From Dillenia suffruticosa (Eukaryota > Streptophyta > Magnoliopsida > Dilleniales > Dilleniaceae), in contig JAVTVX010000002.1 of assembly GCA_033439265.1 (NCBI GenBank), forward strand, positions 1,064,001 through 1,128,000: a DNA stretch of 64,000 bases. The letters run 5' to 3'. The notes under the pieces were generated by a model, which was not told where the DNA came from, made no database searches, and saw only the letters and a list, made by a program, of their open reading frames with translations. Below, in pieces: positions 12,026-25,440 of this stretch. Numbering within the stretch: position 1 is the first letter of the stretch; each line of letters begins with the position of its first letter. The position numbers and the translations under genes were made by a program.

Positions 12026-15000
12026 AAATTCCTAAAATATTATCATACATGTTGAAGGTGGAGATTTCAAAATATAATTTAAAAGATTATGGATTCAAAT
12101 TATATTTAATCAAATTTAATATAATTACATAATTTATATATAAAAAAAATCCACGTTGAAACGGCCCGGGTTCTTTGTGCTAAAATCATTATTTGCAATA
12201 ATTTTCCAAAGAACTTAAAGTCTACAGGGCAATTCATTAATTTTCAATTAATACCGTTTTCCAGAGTGGGGATGCCATACCCCAAGCCGACATAACTGAT
12301 TATTAATTTATTTTCATTAATGGGTGCCACTTCCTTCACCACAACAGAAAATGACATAACTCTAGTCCTACCCTTCATTATTGATACGATACAAATATTG
12401 GATACGACAAGGTAACTAGGAAATAGTCAAAAATAGATGAGTATAAAAAAATAATAATAATAAAGAGATCAATACACATTTAATATTATTAATTCATTTT
12501 TATTTAATTTAAAATTTCATAAATTTAAAACTATATAATAAAAAATAATTCTTTTTATATAATTCTAAATAAATTATAATCTCTACTATTAAAATTTAAA
12601 CGTATTACATTAAATGAAATTATGAGGTGATTTTTTGCGAAGTACATTAAACCGGCAGCAAATATTCAAAGCCAATAGACTAATGACACGTGTAAGGTCT
12701 AGATTGAACTTCGTATTGTTTTTCGGAAGGAATCTCAAAATCCATTACGTCGTACAGCAAAGCAGGATAAGGCATGACGTGTCCGCGACAAGCAGGTTGA
12801 CAAGGGCAAGTTGCTGTCAACGTGTGGACATGAAAATCCGTGTTCAAACCGGGTTCAACCTATTGGATAAATGTTCAATAAATACAAATAATTTTATAAG
12901 GACAACTTCTTAGCAAATAATAATAATATGGAACACAAATTGATTTGAAAATTTTCGAAGTATAGATCTAGGAGCTAGCAAGAAAATAATAGCGTGACAG
13001 AGAAAGCATAGTATTGTGTAGGGTGAAACTAGAAATTAATCTGGAAGGTTGTACAAAACAAAGAATAGATAAGACGGAATTATTCTCCTTTGTCTAAATT
13101 TAAAAGTAAAAAAAAAAAAAGTGTGAACATCGCGTTCTCAGGGGAAAACATATATTAAGGCCGATGGTGCAAAAAAGTATGGCTGTAATCTTTGGACTGA
13201 ATTATTAACTGATAATTAATTTAATGAAGTAAAGTATTAAATTTTATAATCAAATTTTGAATTTTTAAAATTTAAAAATAAAAAATATTATATTAGAGTC
13301 AGAAGAGTTGTCCTTCCTAAATAAGTCTTTCATAAATATTTAAATTGAATCGGTCAAAATATAGATTTAGATTGAATTAATTAGGCCCCGGCAATCGTTC
13401 ACGGTTTGGAGGGATGGGGACTAATATGAAAATGGAAGAAGTGGGGACAAACTAACTTGCTTTGATTGCGGGTGTGATGTGGTGAGTATGTTATGGGCAA
13501 TTGCATTTGTGGCAGATTTGTAAGCATTCTGAGTTCAAATTATCAGCCGAAATTGGCACAGGTTGGCCGGTTTTGTCTCCATGCCTACCTAATCTTTGTT
13601 TGTAGATTATACGCGGCATGACACCATGGCACGATCCATTATATTTATATTCCTTAGGATAACTTTTTCAATCAAAAGTTGTAAAGTCAGAATCAGAATG
13701 GGCCATACCTTGTCTGCGTGAGCTACTTGTTTTGGCCTTAGACCCTAAGCTTTCTTTTGTTATGGCTCATCACACCACACTTTTGATGATGCCCCCACGG
13801 ATTATTTTACTCAATAATATTTGTGAATTCAAATCATGTGTCACCCTCTTTTAATTTATTAAAATTTTTTACATGATTGCATATATTACTACATATGTGA
13901 TGGAGAATATTAAGATACAAAACAATTTAATATTTTTTCCATTAATTTTAACTTTTGGAAGTAGATGATTGTTACAAAAAATATAAGAATTCTAAATCAA
14001 TTTATTCAAATTATGTCGCATGTATTCGTCAATTTTTAACCAAATTATTTATATATTTCAACCTATTTAAATAAAAATTTGACCAATAATTATGAAAATA
14101 GTAAAAATTAGTTTAAATATGCTAACGTAGACAATTATGTAAAATTTTGTCCATCTGACTTTACCCTTCTACATAAAAAAAAAAAAAAAAAGAGAAAAGA
14201 AAATCTCTTACTTGTGTAAAGGTTTACTTTGTTATTCCTAATCATGTGCAAATCCACTATTAAAGAAATTTTTTATAAATTATAGAATTTTTTTTTGCTT
14301 TAGATGTGGTTAGTATATTTAAATTACAAATCATATATTGCCAGATTCAAATTAAAATTTTTGATATTATTTCTAAAGGCTTATTTGCATTGTTAGCGAT
14401 TGGCATTTGTGTGCTACTGAGAAACCCAATTATTTCTAAAACGAAATAATTATTGAGCCGGCCACTAGAAAATTTGAGGAAACCCGTTGAATTGATCATT
14501 CCGGTTTAGGTGTGAGAGGGAGGCCCACTTGTACCAAATGAAACGCCCGCTTTGGACCTTTGGGCCTTGGGGTACGATGTCAGATATCTTTAGCATCTCA
14601 TGATTTTTCTTTTTTCTTTTTTTTTTTATTAATATTTAGAATTATATTTTAATTAATTTGATTCCAATATTATTAAATATAATTTAAAAAATATTTTTTA
14701 AATACAAAAAGGAAATTATTTTTGCAATTCCATGAAGTTATTGTTGCATCAGCTATATATCCAGGAGTTCATTTTAACACAATACAAAAAGGAAATTATT
14801 TATTGACATCTTAATAATTTCTTTCTTTTTTTTTTCTCTCTCTCAAAATGTGTTTTTTTTTTTTTTTCAGCGAAGAGGGAGAGAGAGAAAACATTAAATC
14901 ATAGGCCTTGCAAATGACATTTAAGGATACAGAATTCTAATATTGTCTATTTTTAGGCTGAATGACTTTTATTTATTGTGAACTACAATTGATTGCAATA

Positions 15001-17249
15001 AAAAGGTTTAAAATTTTGTTTGAAAGTAGAAAGTTATTTATTTTTGAATAGACTGAATGAAACATGAAGCGTCAGCTTAACATATTTTTAAAATCTTTTT
15101 ATTAAATTTTAAAAATATGTTGATTAATTTAAAATTACTTAAATTTTAATTTTTTTAACTTTTCACTATTATATATAATGCGATTTATTTGGTCAATTCA
15201 TATAGTATTATTCATTACTCGACAACTCGAAAGCTCTGCGATATGGCATAAAAAAATTCCTAAATTTTGAATTTTGTTTTTTAAATCCCAAACGAGAGCA
15301 CGTTGGAGATGTCCATTTTTTTTTTTTTTTTTGTCTATTGATGATGGTTTTTAGCTGAATCTACGTTAGCCTGCATGCATTGCTTCATACTTGTGCACGT
15401 TGCAATTTAATGCCCAACATGGATGAATAGGAGGGATCCGATTCATTGTTGGAAGAAAATTTATCTGCGCGAGTGCAAAACAAGGAAGAAATTAAATAGA
15501 GCTCCCAACATATTACTCTGAATGTGGATAGATTTCTACTACAGTTATATCAAAATTAGAAATTAATACTTTTATCGGTGAATCGATAATTCATAAATTT
15601 ATCATCATTTTTTTTTATTTGCGGGGTGCCTTAATTTTTTTTAAGTATCAAATTATTGGTATTTGGAGTTATATTTTGATTAATTTGATTAGAGTATTTG
15701 TAAAAAATTTTATTTAGAGAACAGAAAATAGCACAAGAGAGTGAAACAAGGCCCATAAAACACAATTTAAAACAAACAAATAGAGTATGCACAACATAGC
15801 GACAACCGTACCAAAAATAAGGGCAAAAATTATTAGCAAATCACCACTACCTGCAAAACCGCCTAGAAGACTATGAAGACATCCTAACCAATCACCCTTA
15901 CCAATCTTGTCAAAGGAACGCCAAAAAGTGTGAATTGGTTATCTTTGTGCACATGATGCAAACTCCATCAGTTGCGAAGCCCTCATTACTCGATCCGACC
16001 ACCATAGTCCTTCCGAGAGCCTACCACCACAACAACTCTCCAAGTTGCTCCCAATCCTTCAGACCCTTCAAATCATTGTCGAAATCAACTATATTATCAA
16101 TTATGATCAAAAAAATCAAAATTTTATAGCCGACCAGTTATTACGGCAGTCAAACAATTTTTTTTGTTAGATAAATATTTAAACATAAAATCTTCATAAT
16201 AGAAAAAAAGGATTGTAATCATTAGACTGTCTCTTGAGACGTAATAGTCAAAGTATAATGATTCGACTATTTCTTTTGGCATATGTATGCAAACTTGTAC
16301 CCAGAGAAAAAAAATTTAATTTCTAAATAAATTTATAACAAATTTCAAACTATAATAAAAAATATCTGAAATTTTGATTATACAGAAGTACCCCAAGTAT
16401 TTCGGTTGATAGAAAGTGTTAAAACAAATATATATTGATTAGTGGGGAAAAAAAAACACCTACATGGACAAATAACCAACTAAACTAACTAGATTTGACC
16501 AATTAACTAACTAATTTCATCCGACAAGACGAGGAGTATGCGCGGATAGATACGTCCCTTGCACTTGCTCACCCTGAAAGTCTATAACGCTAGTTGTTCC
16601 CCCCGCCACGCCTTAGTAGCCTTTCAATACCATTTTTTTTCTTTACTAAATGCTCTTTTAGACCTCTCTCTCTCTCTCTCTCTCCCCCCTAGTGTAAAGG
16701 AACAAAGAAAAAGGAATTTCACATGAATTTTGGTAGGACATAAGTTGTACCGTAATCCTTTCCTTTCAAGCACAGAGAAATTAAAATGCCGGTTTTCTTA
16801 GGGAAGGCCGAAAGGGAAAGCGAGGGCGAAGCTTACTAGTCAAAATCAAGATAGTCGAGTTCATAAATTATGTTGAAGAGTCCAAGGGATTAACATACAT
16901 GCATAGCATGACCTTGGAGTCATTTTCAAGGGAGAAGTCGGTGCACATATTTTTCTGTAAACAATCCTCGTTTAACTATTGATGTAAGAAACCCTCAATT
17001 TTGCTGGAATTTTGATTGAATGATTTCAAAATATTTTACATGTTTATTTATTTGGGAAATCAATTCTTAGTGGCTGTAAATGTGTTCTCTAGGTAGGTTT
17101 GGCTTGGTCGGGTCAATAAGTCTGACCAAGTAACCGGTCAAACAGCTTCAGTAGATGGTTCTGCCGATGGTCCACGAATGGTGCCTCAGCTCCGAAGAGT
17201 GGAGACTGGGCTGCATAGGTTGAGTTGATCAATTCCTTCCTTTGTATTT
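12026..17249. other. Extra noncoding block B1 (long interval after unit 1)
   Basis: No supported gene. Much of this stretch has a sister copy at about 26800-29260, for example near 13680-13810 versus 26870-27010, 15340-15560 versus 27840-28050 and 16490-16990 versus 28490-29000. The part from about 12100 to 13670 has no counterpart there and I recognise nothing in it. The open frames at 12635-12913 and 15935-16129 have no recognisable domain. A (CT)n tract lies near 16664-16684. Confidence 0.65.
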
Positions 17250-17428
17250 CTTTTTTTTTTCCACGTGAGACATTCAAAATCATATTCCGATTAATTTGAT
17301 TTGAACGTTTACAGATACTTTATTTAGTGGGAACTCTTCTAACGTAGTTTTTTTATTCATAATGTTCGAATCTGAAACTTAATTAAAAAAACCTAACATC
17401 TAATCTCATTAAACTAACTATTCGTCCG
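17250..17428 (-). mobile_element. SINE-like insertion a
   Basis: A body of about 175 bp reads on the - strand with an A-tail (poly-T at about 17251-17260 on +) and a weak ttcgaa box. It is flanked by direct repeats of the form cctttgtatttcttt (left, about 17237) and cctttccttgtattctttt (right, about 17430). The sister block at about 29230-29250 reads ccttgtattccttttg with no insert, which is the empty site. Confidence 0.7.
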
Positions 17429-17817
17429 TCCTTTCCTTGTATTCTTTTCATTTCTTGCGAAAAATAGAATATGAACCAATGTTAGTTGGTTCAATGGGAA
17501 AAGGCATTGAAACCCCTTAATCATACTCGGGTTTGACCCGGTATAAGAACAAAAAAAATCACGTTGGGAGATTCTCCTCTTGAAAATGGATCCAACTGTA
17601 AATCGGGCTGAGGGTTTGAAACAACGGTTTTGTTCATTCTCTCTTTCCCGCATGATAGAAAACAAAGGCAAGGAAGGAAAATAAGGAAGAGGGTGTGCTT
17701 TTAATTGTGGTCATATCATATCAATCTTTCCTAAATTTATCCATCTTCATAATTAGATGCTTAATTTCGTATTAATCCATCTTCATTGATTAGTTGTGGT
17801 GTCTTAATTTTTTATTT

Positions 17818-17976
17818 TCATCGTCAATAACTCATATTCTGATTGATTTAAGTGTTTATAGAAGTTCTATTTAAAGCGCGACTTTTCCAACTTAATATTT
17901 TCTATTTTTAAATTTTAAACATAAAACTTAGTTAAATGATTTACTATTCCATCCTAATAAACCAATTGTCCATTGG
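17818..17976 (-). mobile_element. SINE-like insertion b
   Basis: A body of about 159 bp, of the same family as 28058-28238, on the - strand. It is flanked by direct repeats tgtggtgtcttaattttt (from about 17795) and tgtggtgtcttaaattttt (from 17977). Units 1 and 3 show the uninterrupted site near 355-390 and 30884-30915. The body is decayed, so the insertion is not recent. Confidence 0.8.
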
Positions 17977-18649
17977 TGTGGTGTCTTAAATTTTTATTTG
18001 AATTTCTAATTACTCTCTGCAGCTATTGTTCTAATTGTCATCACGTATATGTAATAAGAGTTAATACCTTTCTTGCCCTTTTACTAAGATCAAGTATGTA
18101 ATAAGAATGTTCTCATGTCAATCCATTCCATAGTCCCTACATATCGGATTCTATTTGTTTATTGCGGAGAAGAGAGGTTGCCGTGTATGTTGCTGTGAAT
18201 TATATGCAAATATTCAAATATGAAATGGTCATATGGTCCCCCCAAATAATTAGAATAGCATAGGATCAGACCAAACAGGACCATCTCTATCCCAATTGTG
18301 TACCAGATGTCAAAGGTCTGGATCAAATTTGTCTTATACAATTCTTTATTTTCTCTTTTTTCATTAATTATAAAATTAAAAATTCTTTTAACTAACAAAT
18401 AAAGATATATACAATGACTTAATAAAAAAGAATCAAATATAAATTCAGTAATAAAATTCCATCATAAATTCATCCATTACATTAATGGATATGGATATTA
18501 TGGATTTTAATTTGGATCACCAAATATCAATGAGTTATAGTTTAATTAATACTATTTCCCATCCTTTGTGTAAAGATTTTGAATTTGTGCTTCATATATA
18601 TATATATATAATATATAAAATTTGGAGCACCAAATTCAATTCTCTTGTT

Positions 18650-18943
18650 TTCAACTTGTCTCGTCAAAAATACATTAAAAAAATCAATTTCCAAAGAATC
18701 CAAGATCCTAAAATTCTAAGATTCTAATGTCATTGTTGTGGGGTCAAATCCTATTGAAATTTCCTCACACTTCCCCTGTAAGGATGGAGTAGTATGATCC
18801 GGTCCTTTCCAATGGTGATCCAGTGTTTTATTTCCTTGAACCTTAGGATTACAACAGACAATTTGGATTTAAATTTACTATTAGATTTGGAATATGAAAG
18901 ATTTATATAAATGATTTGAAATATGTTATTATTAAACATTATA
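18650..18943 (-). repeat. Locally inverted segment of the upstream block in unit 2
   Basis: This stretch reads in reverse relative to its counterparts at about 1070-1360, 40460-40760 and 50140-50410. For example, the landmark ggaccggatcatact on + in the other units appears here as its complement (agtatgatccggtcc, near 18791). The right breakpoint joins directly to sequence matching about 2750 in unit 1, so about 1.4 kb of the block is also missing. Confidence 0.85.
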
Positions 18944-20251
18944 TGGAGTAGTATGATCGTTTTATATAAAAGTTCATTTTAATAAATAATCAGAATTTTT
19001 TAAATTTTAAAATTTTGAATAATCAAATCTTCAATCAATTTGGTCTTATTTCCATATTTTTATGATATTTTAAGACTTCGTCCATAAGATAAGAATCTCA
19101 AAACTTTGACTTTTCAAAATCATCGTAAAGAGATTTAGTCAGATAAAAATATATGAAAGAGAAAACCAACATAGCGGTACAAATCCTCTCTCACTCTCTC
19201 TCCCCCTCCCCCTCCCCCTCCCCCCGCAGTGGCCTCTTAGCAGCAAATAAGAGTTTCAATTTCCAACTCAATTCATTTCAACTCTTAAAAAAATCTTACA
19301 TTAATCTCCTAACAAAAGAAGAAGATAAATACCTAAATATATTTCAAACACTCTTGGATCAGAAAAGGTCCAACCAAAAAATAAAAATAAAAAACAATAT
19401 TCTAATCCAAAATCATACACTATCTATCAAGTTTGTCTGATATCATTTTTTTTATTTATAAATTATTATGTTCATTAATTATATTATTTTTAATTAAATT
19501 TAGTTTGAACCAAATTAAATCTTAAAAAGATAAAACTCTGACATTGAAGATTCTACGTTGGAAGAAAGCTTTCCGAAGATCAAACAATTGATCTGAAACT
19601 TCAAATATTGTATGTTAAAAGCCCATATGTAATTACATATCATACCCACATCAAGCAAAGACCACAATTTTGTCATATGCCTATTTATACATTATATCAA
19701 ATGGACTGATTGACGATAAAGCTCTAATTCCCTCTTTGATCAAGGCACATGATTACAATAATTCTTTAAAATAAAATTAATAACAAAATATCATTGGATG
19801 ATACTTTAATTATTTCGAATTCAACTATTTTAATTATTTATTTTATCTATATAATACATACTAAGTCTACTTAACAGACTAACAAATACTATTAATAAAA
19901 GAATTGTATTAAATGAACCAAATTCTATGTAATCAGATTATTAATATATTTTGATAGATTTAAATAAATATTTAATTAAAAATTAATCTACACTGCTATA
20001 TAAAATTAAATTCGTTTAGCTTTTGATAACAAAAATCTTCATATTTTCTCTCCATTACTTGGTGAACATTAGGTCTATTCTGACCAAGTAAACCAAGCAA
20101 TTTCTCATCCTTACGGTCGTTTTGTCTTGGGCTATCAAGGGCCCCATTCAATTCAACACGATGCTCACGAAGTGCGGCCGCGCGGCATTTAAACATTGGC
20201 AAACTAGTAAGCCGGCGCTAGCCTTGGGAAGGCATTTCGAAGCAAAAACAA
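18944..20251. other. Noncoding 5' flank of GLR copy 2
   Basis: No gene. The sequence is shared with the flanks of the other copies. A CT/C-rich tract lies near 19186-19224, and the conserved leader from about 20040 includes the ggtgaacattaggtctattc motif. At the position of the TATA box of the other copies the sequence reads gcatttaaacattgg (from about 20185), so the TATA core is lost. Confidence 0.6.
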
Positions 20252-23200
20252 ATGGATACACTTCGTTTTCTGTTCCTCGCTTTTGTTTCACAAGTTTTCT
20301 TGTTTTCTTCGAGAGCAAATGGTGGCGTTAAGGAAGATGTAATAGGAGCTATTATTGACACCAATTCTCGCGTGGGAATAGAAGAGAGCTTGGCAATGGA
20401 AATGGCTGCTGAAGATTTCAACAATCACTTCAATCAAACTCTGCATTTGATAGTCAAAGACTCCCTAAGCCAGCCCCTTCAAGCAGCTCTTATGGGTACG
20501 TTTAGTAATTGCATTGCCCGCAGAAATTTGAACTTTTTTCTTCAATTGATTGTTTTGGATAAGATTTTAATTTGAAGATTCTCTATGTTAACAACCCATT
20601 AATTTTTGAATTCTATAAGTGGTGCGTTTTACGTGTTTAGTCAATGTTTTGTTTGTTTTATTTCAAAGGATTCTCGTACTGTAAACCTTTTAGTAAGCAA
20701 ATACCCATTAATCCTTAGATGCCAAATTTACATTTTTCGTGGTCAGATTCTTTTAGATTCTTGGACTGTAAAAACATCTCTTTTTTTTTTTTTAACTAAA
20801 TGCATTTTTGTTGGAAATGCAGCTATGGATTTGATTGGGACAGAGAGGGTGAAAGCTATTTTAGGACCCAATTCATGGGAGGAAGCAAAATTGGTTGCAG
20901 AAATTGGAAGAAGGACACAGACCCCAATACTTAGTTTTCACGAGACTACTCCAAATTGGGCAATTGAGAAATGGCCTTTCTTGATTCAAGCCTCATCTGA
21001 TCATTGCATTCAAATGAAGGCCATTGCAGCAATTGTTCAATCTTGGAAATGGCGTCAAGTCACTCTTGTATATGAAGATGTTGATTCTTATGTCAATGGG
21101 GTATTCCCTTATCTCTCTGATGCTCTTCACGGCATCAACGTCGTGATTGCAGAACTAGTAGCTCTCCCATCTGCCAATCGTCCATCATCTTTGTTGTTTG
21201 ATGCACTCGTGAGGCTTAAAGAAGGGCCATGTAGAGTTTTCATTCTTCATTCTTCTTTAGAATTGGCTTTAAATATCTTTGAAACTGCGAAAAAATTGGA
21301 GATGATGGAAAAGGATTTTGTATGGATTGCTACGCATTCTATAACAGGCATGGTGCACTCTGTTGACCATGTATACATCTCATACATGCAAGGCGGTCTT
21401 GGAGTGAGGAGCTATTTCTCAGATAGTGGAGACTATTGTAAATCGTTTTATAAGAGGTTTCGCAAAAGATTTCAAGTGAGGCATCCTCATGAAGAAAATC
21501 ATGAGCCTGGGATTTTTGCAGTTCAGGCTTATGATGCTGTTTGGACGGTTGGTTTAGCAAGTATAGGAGAAACTGGTTCAATCAGTACCGACATGAGAGG
21601 CCAAAATTTGTTAGAAAAGATTTTGGAAAGTGATTTCAACGGTCTAACCGGCCAAATCAAATTTATAGATCAGAAGTTACCGGCAACAAAGATATTTGAG
21701 GTCATCAATATTGTGGGGAGAAGCTATAGAGAACTTGGGTTTTGGTCAGAAAACATGGGATTTTCAGAAACAGTTGAAATGGGAGCTAAAAACTTTTCTT
21801 CCATGGAAAACTTGGAGCCGGTGATTTGGCCAAAGGGGCCAAAAACAACTCCCAAAGGATGGACTTTTCCAAGCTCATCAAAAGCCACGCTTAGAATTGG
21901 TGTTCCCACATCTACTTTCAAGCAATTTGTTACGGTAGAAAAGGATAATTCCCCAAATCAAGGGAACGATTATACGGGGTTTTCAATTGAAGTCTTCAAA
22001 GCTGCAATAGAGTATTTGCCTTATCCATTACCATATGAATTTGCCAATTTTACCGGCTCATATAATGACTTAGTGCAGAGCATCTACTTAAAGGTATGGT
22101 GTTTGTTCATGTTCTTTTCTAAAAGATGTGCAGAAAGTTTCAGGCAACATAATTAGAACCCTCTTAGTAGTTCAGTTTTTCTGCAAATACTGCTTTTGGT
22201 TGGAAGACCTCATCCTAGCAATATGCTGGAATGAAGTCCTTCCAGATGCATCGGGCACATCACGCGCATTCTAGTAAAATTTAATTTCATTATAAATTAT
22301 AAAGGTAGCATAAAAAAATAGGATAACTTCTTTTCTTTTTTCCTGGTCAGATTAATAAGTTCATGAAATATTTCGATTTATTTATTTCTTATTTTAAATG
22401 GAATGGATTTACTTGGACTAATACATGATTTTCTTTTAGTCTTTCTGGGATTAGGTCTTGCATGAGGAGGCTAGGGAAACATTTTAGGATTGATCCCACT
22501 TGTACATATACATATATCTGCCTATTTGAGCTAATTCATGATTTTCTTTTAGTCTTTCTTGGATTAGGTCTTGTGTGAGGGGCTAGGGAAACATTTTAGG
22601 ATTGATCCCACATGTACATGTACACATATCTGCCTATCTGTGTTTTAGCATGTGCATGTGCTTATGTCTTATGAGGAAATTGTCATTTTCAGACATATAT
22701 CCCAAACAGTAATTTTCTTTGTATATGACTGATTTTTGGTAGTAGACTATGCATCTCTGTACTGCATAACTGCACCATATCAGTTCTGTTAACCTTAATA
22801 GCATATAGTCATTCGGTGCATATGTAACCTTAGCAGCATTCAGTCATTGGATGCATATTTAACTATCATTTTGTATTTTTAAAAACTAATGATTCGAGTA
22901 CGAAGATTGATAGGAATTTGATGCAGTAGTTGGCAATATAGCAATTATAAGCGAGCGATACAAATGGGCAGAATTTTCACACCCTCACACAGAAACAGGA
23001 CTGGTGTTGGTTTCTCCCGTTCGGCTCCAAACAAGGGACAAAGCCTGGCTTTTTATGAGACCCTTCACATTAACCATGTGGCTTCTCACAGGGATTATCA
23101 ATATTTTCAATGGCTTTGTTGTGTGGTTAATAGAGCGCAATCACCCAGCACTCAAAGATCCTTCGCTTAACCAAATTAGGACTGTACTTTGGCTTGCCTT

Positions 23201-24332
23201 CAATACACTCTTCTCTTTACATGGTAATAATTAACTCTTTTAACTACCTTTATGAAGCCTGTGCTTAAACTTTTAGTACAATCAGTCAGGAGCAATATAT
23301 ATGTGCAGGGGAGAAAATACACAGTAATTTATCGCGAATGGCCATGGTGGTGTGGCTGTTTGTTGCATTAGTGATCACACAAAGTTACACAGCGAGCCTA
23401 ACCAGCATGCTCACTCTGCAAAAGTTTGAGGCCACAGTGAAGGATGTGGAGGTGCTGAAGGCTGCTAAAGCACCGGTTGGCTATAGTCAAGGATCATATG
23501 TGCAGGGTTATTTGATCGATGTCATGGGCTTTGACTCAATGCTCTTGAAACACTGTAAGACACCCGAAGAGTATGATCAAGCTTTCAGAAACCAATCGAT
23601 TAAGGCTGCTTTCATTGATGCTCCTATGGCCAAAGTATTCCTTACTAAGTATTGCAAGGGCTACACTCAATCTGGGCCATCATTTAAAATTGGAGGATTT
23701 GGATATGTAAGTCCCCACTCTCACACCCACACATGCAAACATGCCCGCACAACATGCTATATCATGAACATTTATACAAAACTATTGACAACATACTAAC
23801 ATTTACATGACCATACTCCAAAATTTAGTTTAGAAGTATGGTATGTGACAAACTTAAGACAAACTAATATGAGCGCCAATGAGACATTTTCATGTGCAAT
23901 GTGCTGTTGTAACAGGCATTTCCAAGGGGATCTCAACTGGTTCCTGACATGTCAGAAGCAATTCTAAAGTTATCCGAACAAGGAAGGCTAAGAGAGCTAG
24001 AGAACGGCATGATTGCCTCTGAGACCTGTGTCAATGAAGATTCAATCCAGGATCATTCATCTCTTAGTCCCGACAGTTTCTGGGTACTTTTCTTGATATC
24101 AGTAGGCAGTTCAACAATGGCTTTGATCATCTATGTTATCCATAAGCTGAACTTTGAGGAGCTCATGGTTGAATACTTAACCATTTGGGTATTCATATCA
24201 GCTGTAATCAAGCAAAGATGGCATCAAAGAAGGCAATTACCTAGAAGGGTCAGTGATCCAGATATGGGGCCACATGCAGAAATCTGTCCATCGGCATCTT
24301 CTTTTGCAATTCAAGTACTGGCAAGGCATTGA
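20252..24332 (+). CDS. GLR: Glutamate receptor-like channel, copy 2 (intact, 879 aa)
   Basis: Same five-exon plan as copy 1: 20252-20495, 20823-22093, 22914-23223, 23309-23706 and 23916-24332, frame continuous, GT-AG introns. Signal peptide, amino-terminal binding domain, S1, M1, pore loop, M3 with SYTASL, S2 (acidic residue in AAFIDAP) and M4 are all present. Differences: the S1 stretch VGDIA of copy 1 reads VGNIA here (D to N), ISKRY reads ISERY, and NHCPELKGPL is one residue shorter (NHPALKDPS). Intron 2 lacks about 190 bp present in the other copies and keeps the tandem block shared with copy 1. The promoter lacks the TATA-like core, so expression may differ. Function as for the family: ligand-gated cation channel subunit. 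Confidence 0.9.
22421..22645 (+). repeat. Tandem duplication in intron 2 of GLR copy 2
   Basis: Two blocks of about 112 bp (about 22421-22532 and 22533-22645), homologous to the pair in copy 1. Copies 3-5 have one block. Confidence 0.85.
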
Positions 24333-24638
24333 AGAGAGAGCAATTGCTAGAGCCATTTTAATTTGCATTCATTTCACATGTACCATGTAAAAAGTAAAGT
24401 TCACGAACCCCAGCAAAAGCACTTTAATAGGTTGTAAGAAAAAATACAATTGTAAATATTCTCTACCACTTGTGATCAGTTTTGCTCCAAAATAGTCTCA
24501 CCTTCTAATCTCCTGGAGATTAAAGTTGATTGTAAACATTATAAATATACACTGTGACCCAAATGTGATTTAGTCTAAATCTTTCACTTGTTTATTTTGA
24601 TCCATAACTCTTATTTTACATAGCTCGAACTTTGAATG

Positions 24639-24644
24639 AATAAA
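24639..24644 (+). terminator. Candidate polyadenylation signal, GLR copy 2
   Basis: AATAAA about 305 bp after the stop, at the same place as in copies 1 and 5. Confidence 0.35.
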
Positions 24645-24997
24645 TGCGAAATATGAAGAAGCATGGTATCATAAAGAATGCAAGCCATATTACACCCTTT
24701 TTGCGCGCAGAGAATATGTGGAATAGGGTAACAAGAACTTTTTTTTTTCCTTGAAATTTTTTACAATTCAATCCCAATAGAAAAACAAAGGGTGAAAGCA
24801 AAAGAGGACATTTGAATTGGTAATGCCCAATAAATAAATAAAAAAAATAACAAAAACTGGGAAAAAGGGAAAAAGGGAAAAAAGGCATTAAAGAGTTACA
24901 ACAATCAGACATCAAAAAGCACCACTCGGCCCCTGACGAAACTCTCTTTCATGCATCCCAAAAGAAACCCCACAACCCCAACTCTCCACCATCTATT

Positions 24998-25028
<31 letters not shown>

Positions 25029-25299
25029 ATGTAAATACTTGAAATTTCAGAGGAATTAAAAAGATTAAAAAGAAAAAAATAAATGAGTTATAGTCGCAAT
25101 AAATAAATATATATACAAAAAAAGAATCACACCCCTATAGTGCCAGCCCATTAAAAATGTTCTGATGATTCAGCAACCAATGATTTCATGCCACTGTTCA
25201 TTGCAGATCCTCCGTCCAATCTTGCAAGCTTGCCAGGGTCCCACGTAAACATAGAAAAGGGGGACAACATGTGATTGCTAAGCAGGTTAGCACAATGCA
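24645..25299. other. Conserved 3' flank of GLR copy 2
   Basis: No gene. Same flank as behind the other copies, with a run of 19 C at 24998-25016 followed by A. Homopolymers of this size often have uncertain length in assemblies. Confidence 0.6.
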
Positions 25300-25440
25300 C
25301 CAGAGGTCGGAGGTACTGCTGCTGCAACATTGTTGTTGTTGTTGCCACCACCATTGTTGTTTATCTTTTTTAGGTTTTGTTGATGATATACTTGCCTCAA
25401 TCTCTCTATCTCCTTCTCTGATGCTTCTTGATGAGCTGCA
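25300..25440 (-). pseudogene. bZIP exon-4 relic behind GLR copy 2
   Basis: The - strand reads [20 protein letters not shown], then NLKKINNNGGG and AAAVPPTSG, matching exon 4 of the intact gene. The last 16 codons (DAMG...ILNLS) are deleted and the sequence runs into 3' flank. Intron-3-like sequence continues to about 25918. Without exons 1-3 it cannot make a bZIP protein. Confidence 0.88.

Noticed and set aside
12635-12913. 92-residue open frame
   Set aside because: No recognisable domain, no start context or neighbours, and not repeated in the sister block.
24998-25016. Run of 19 C followed by A as a possible gap or structure
   Set aside because: Sister flanks have shorter C runs at the same place; likely a simple homopolymer, with length uncertain.
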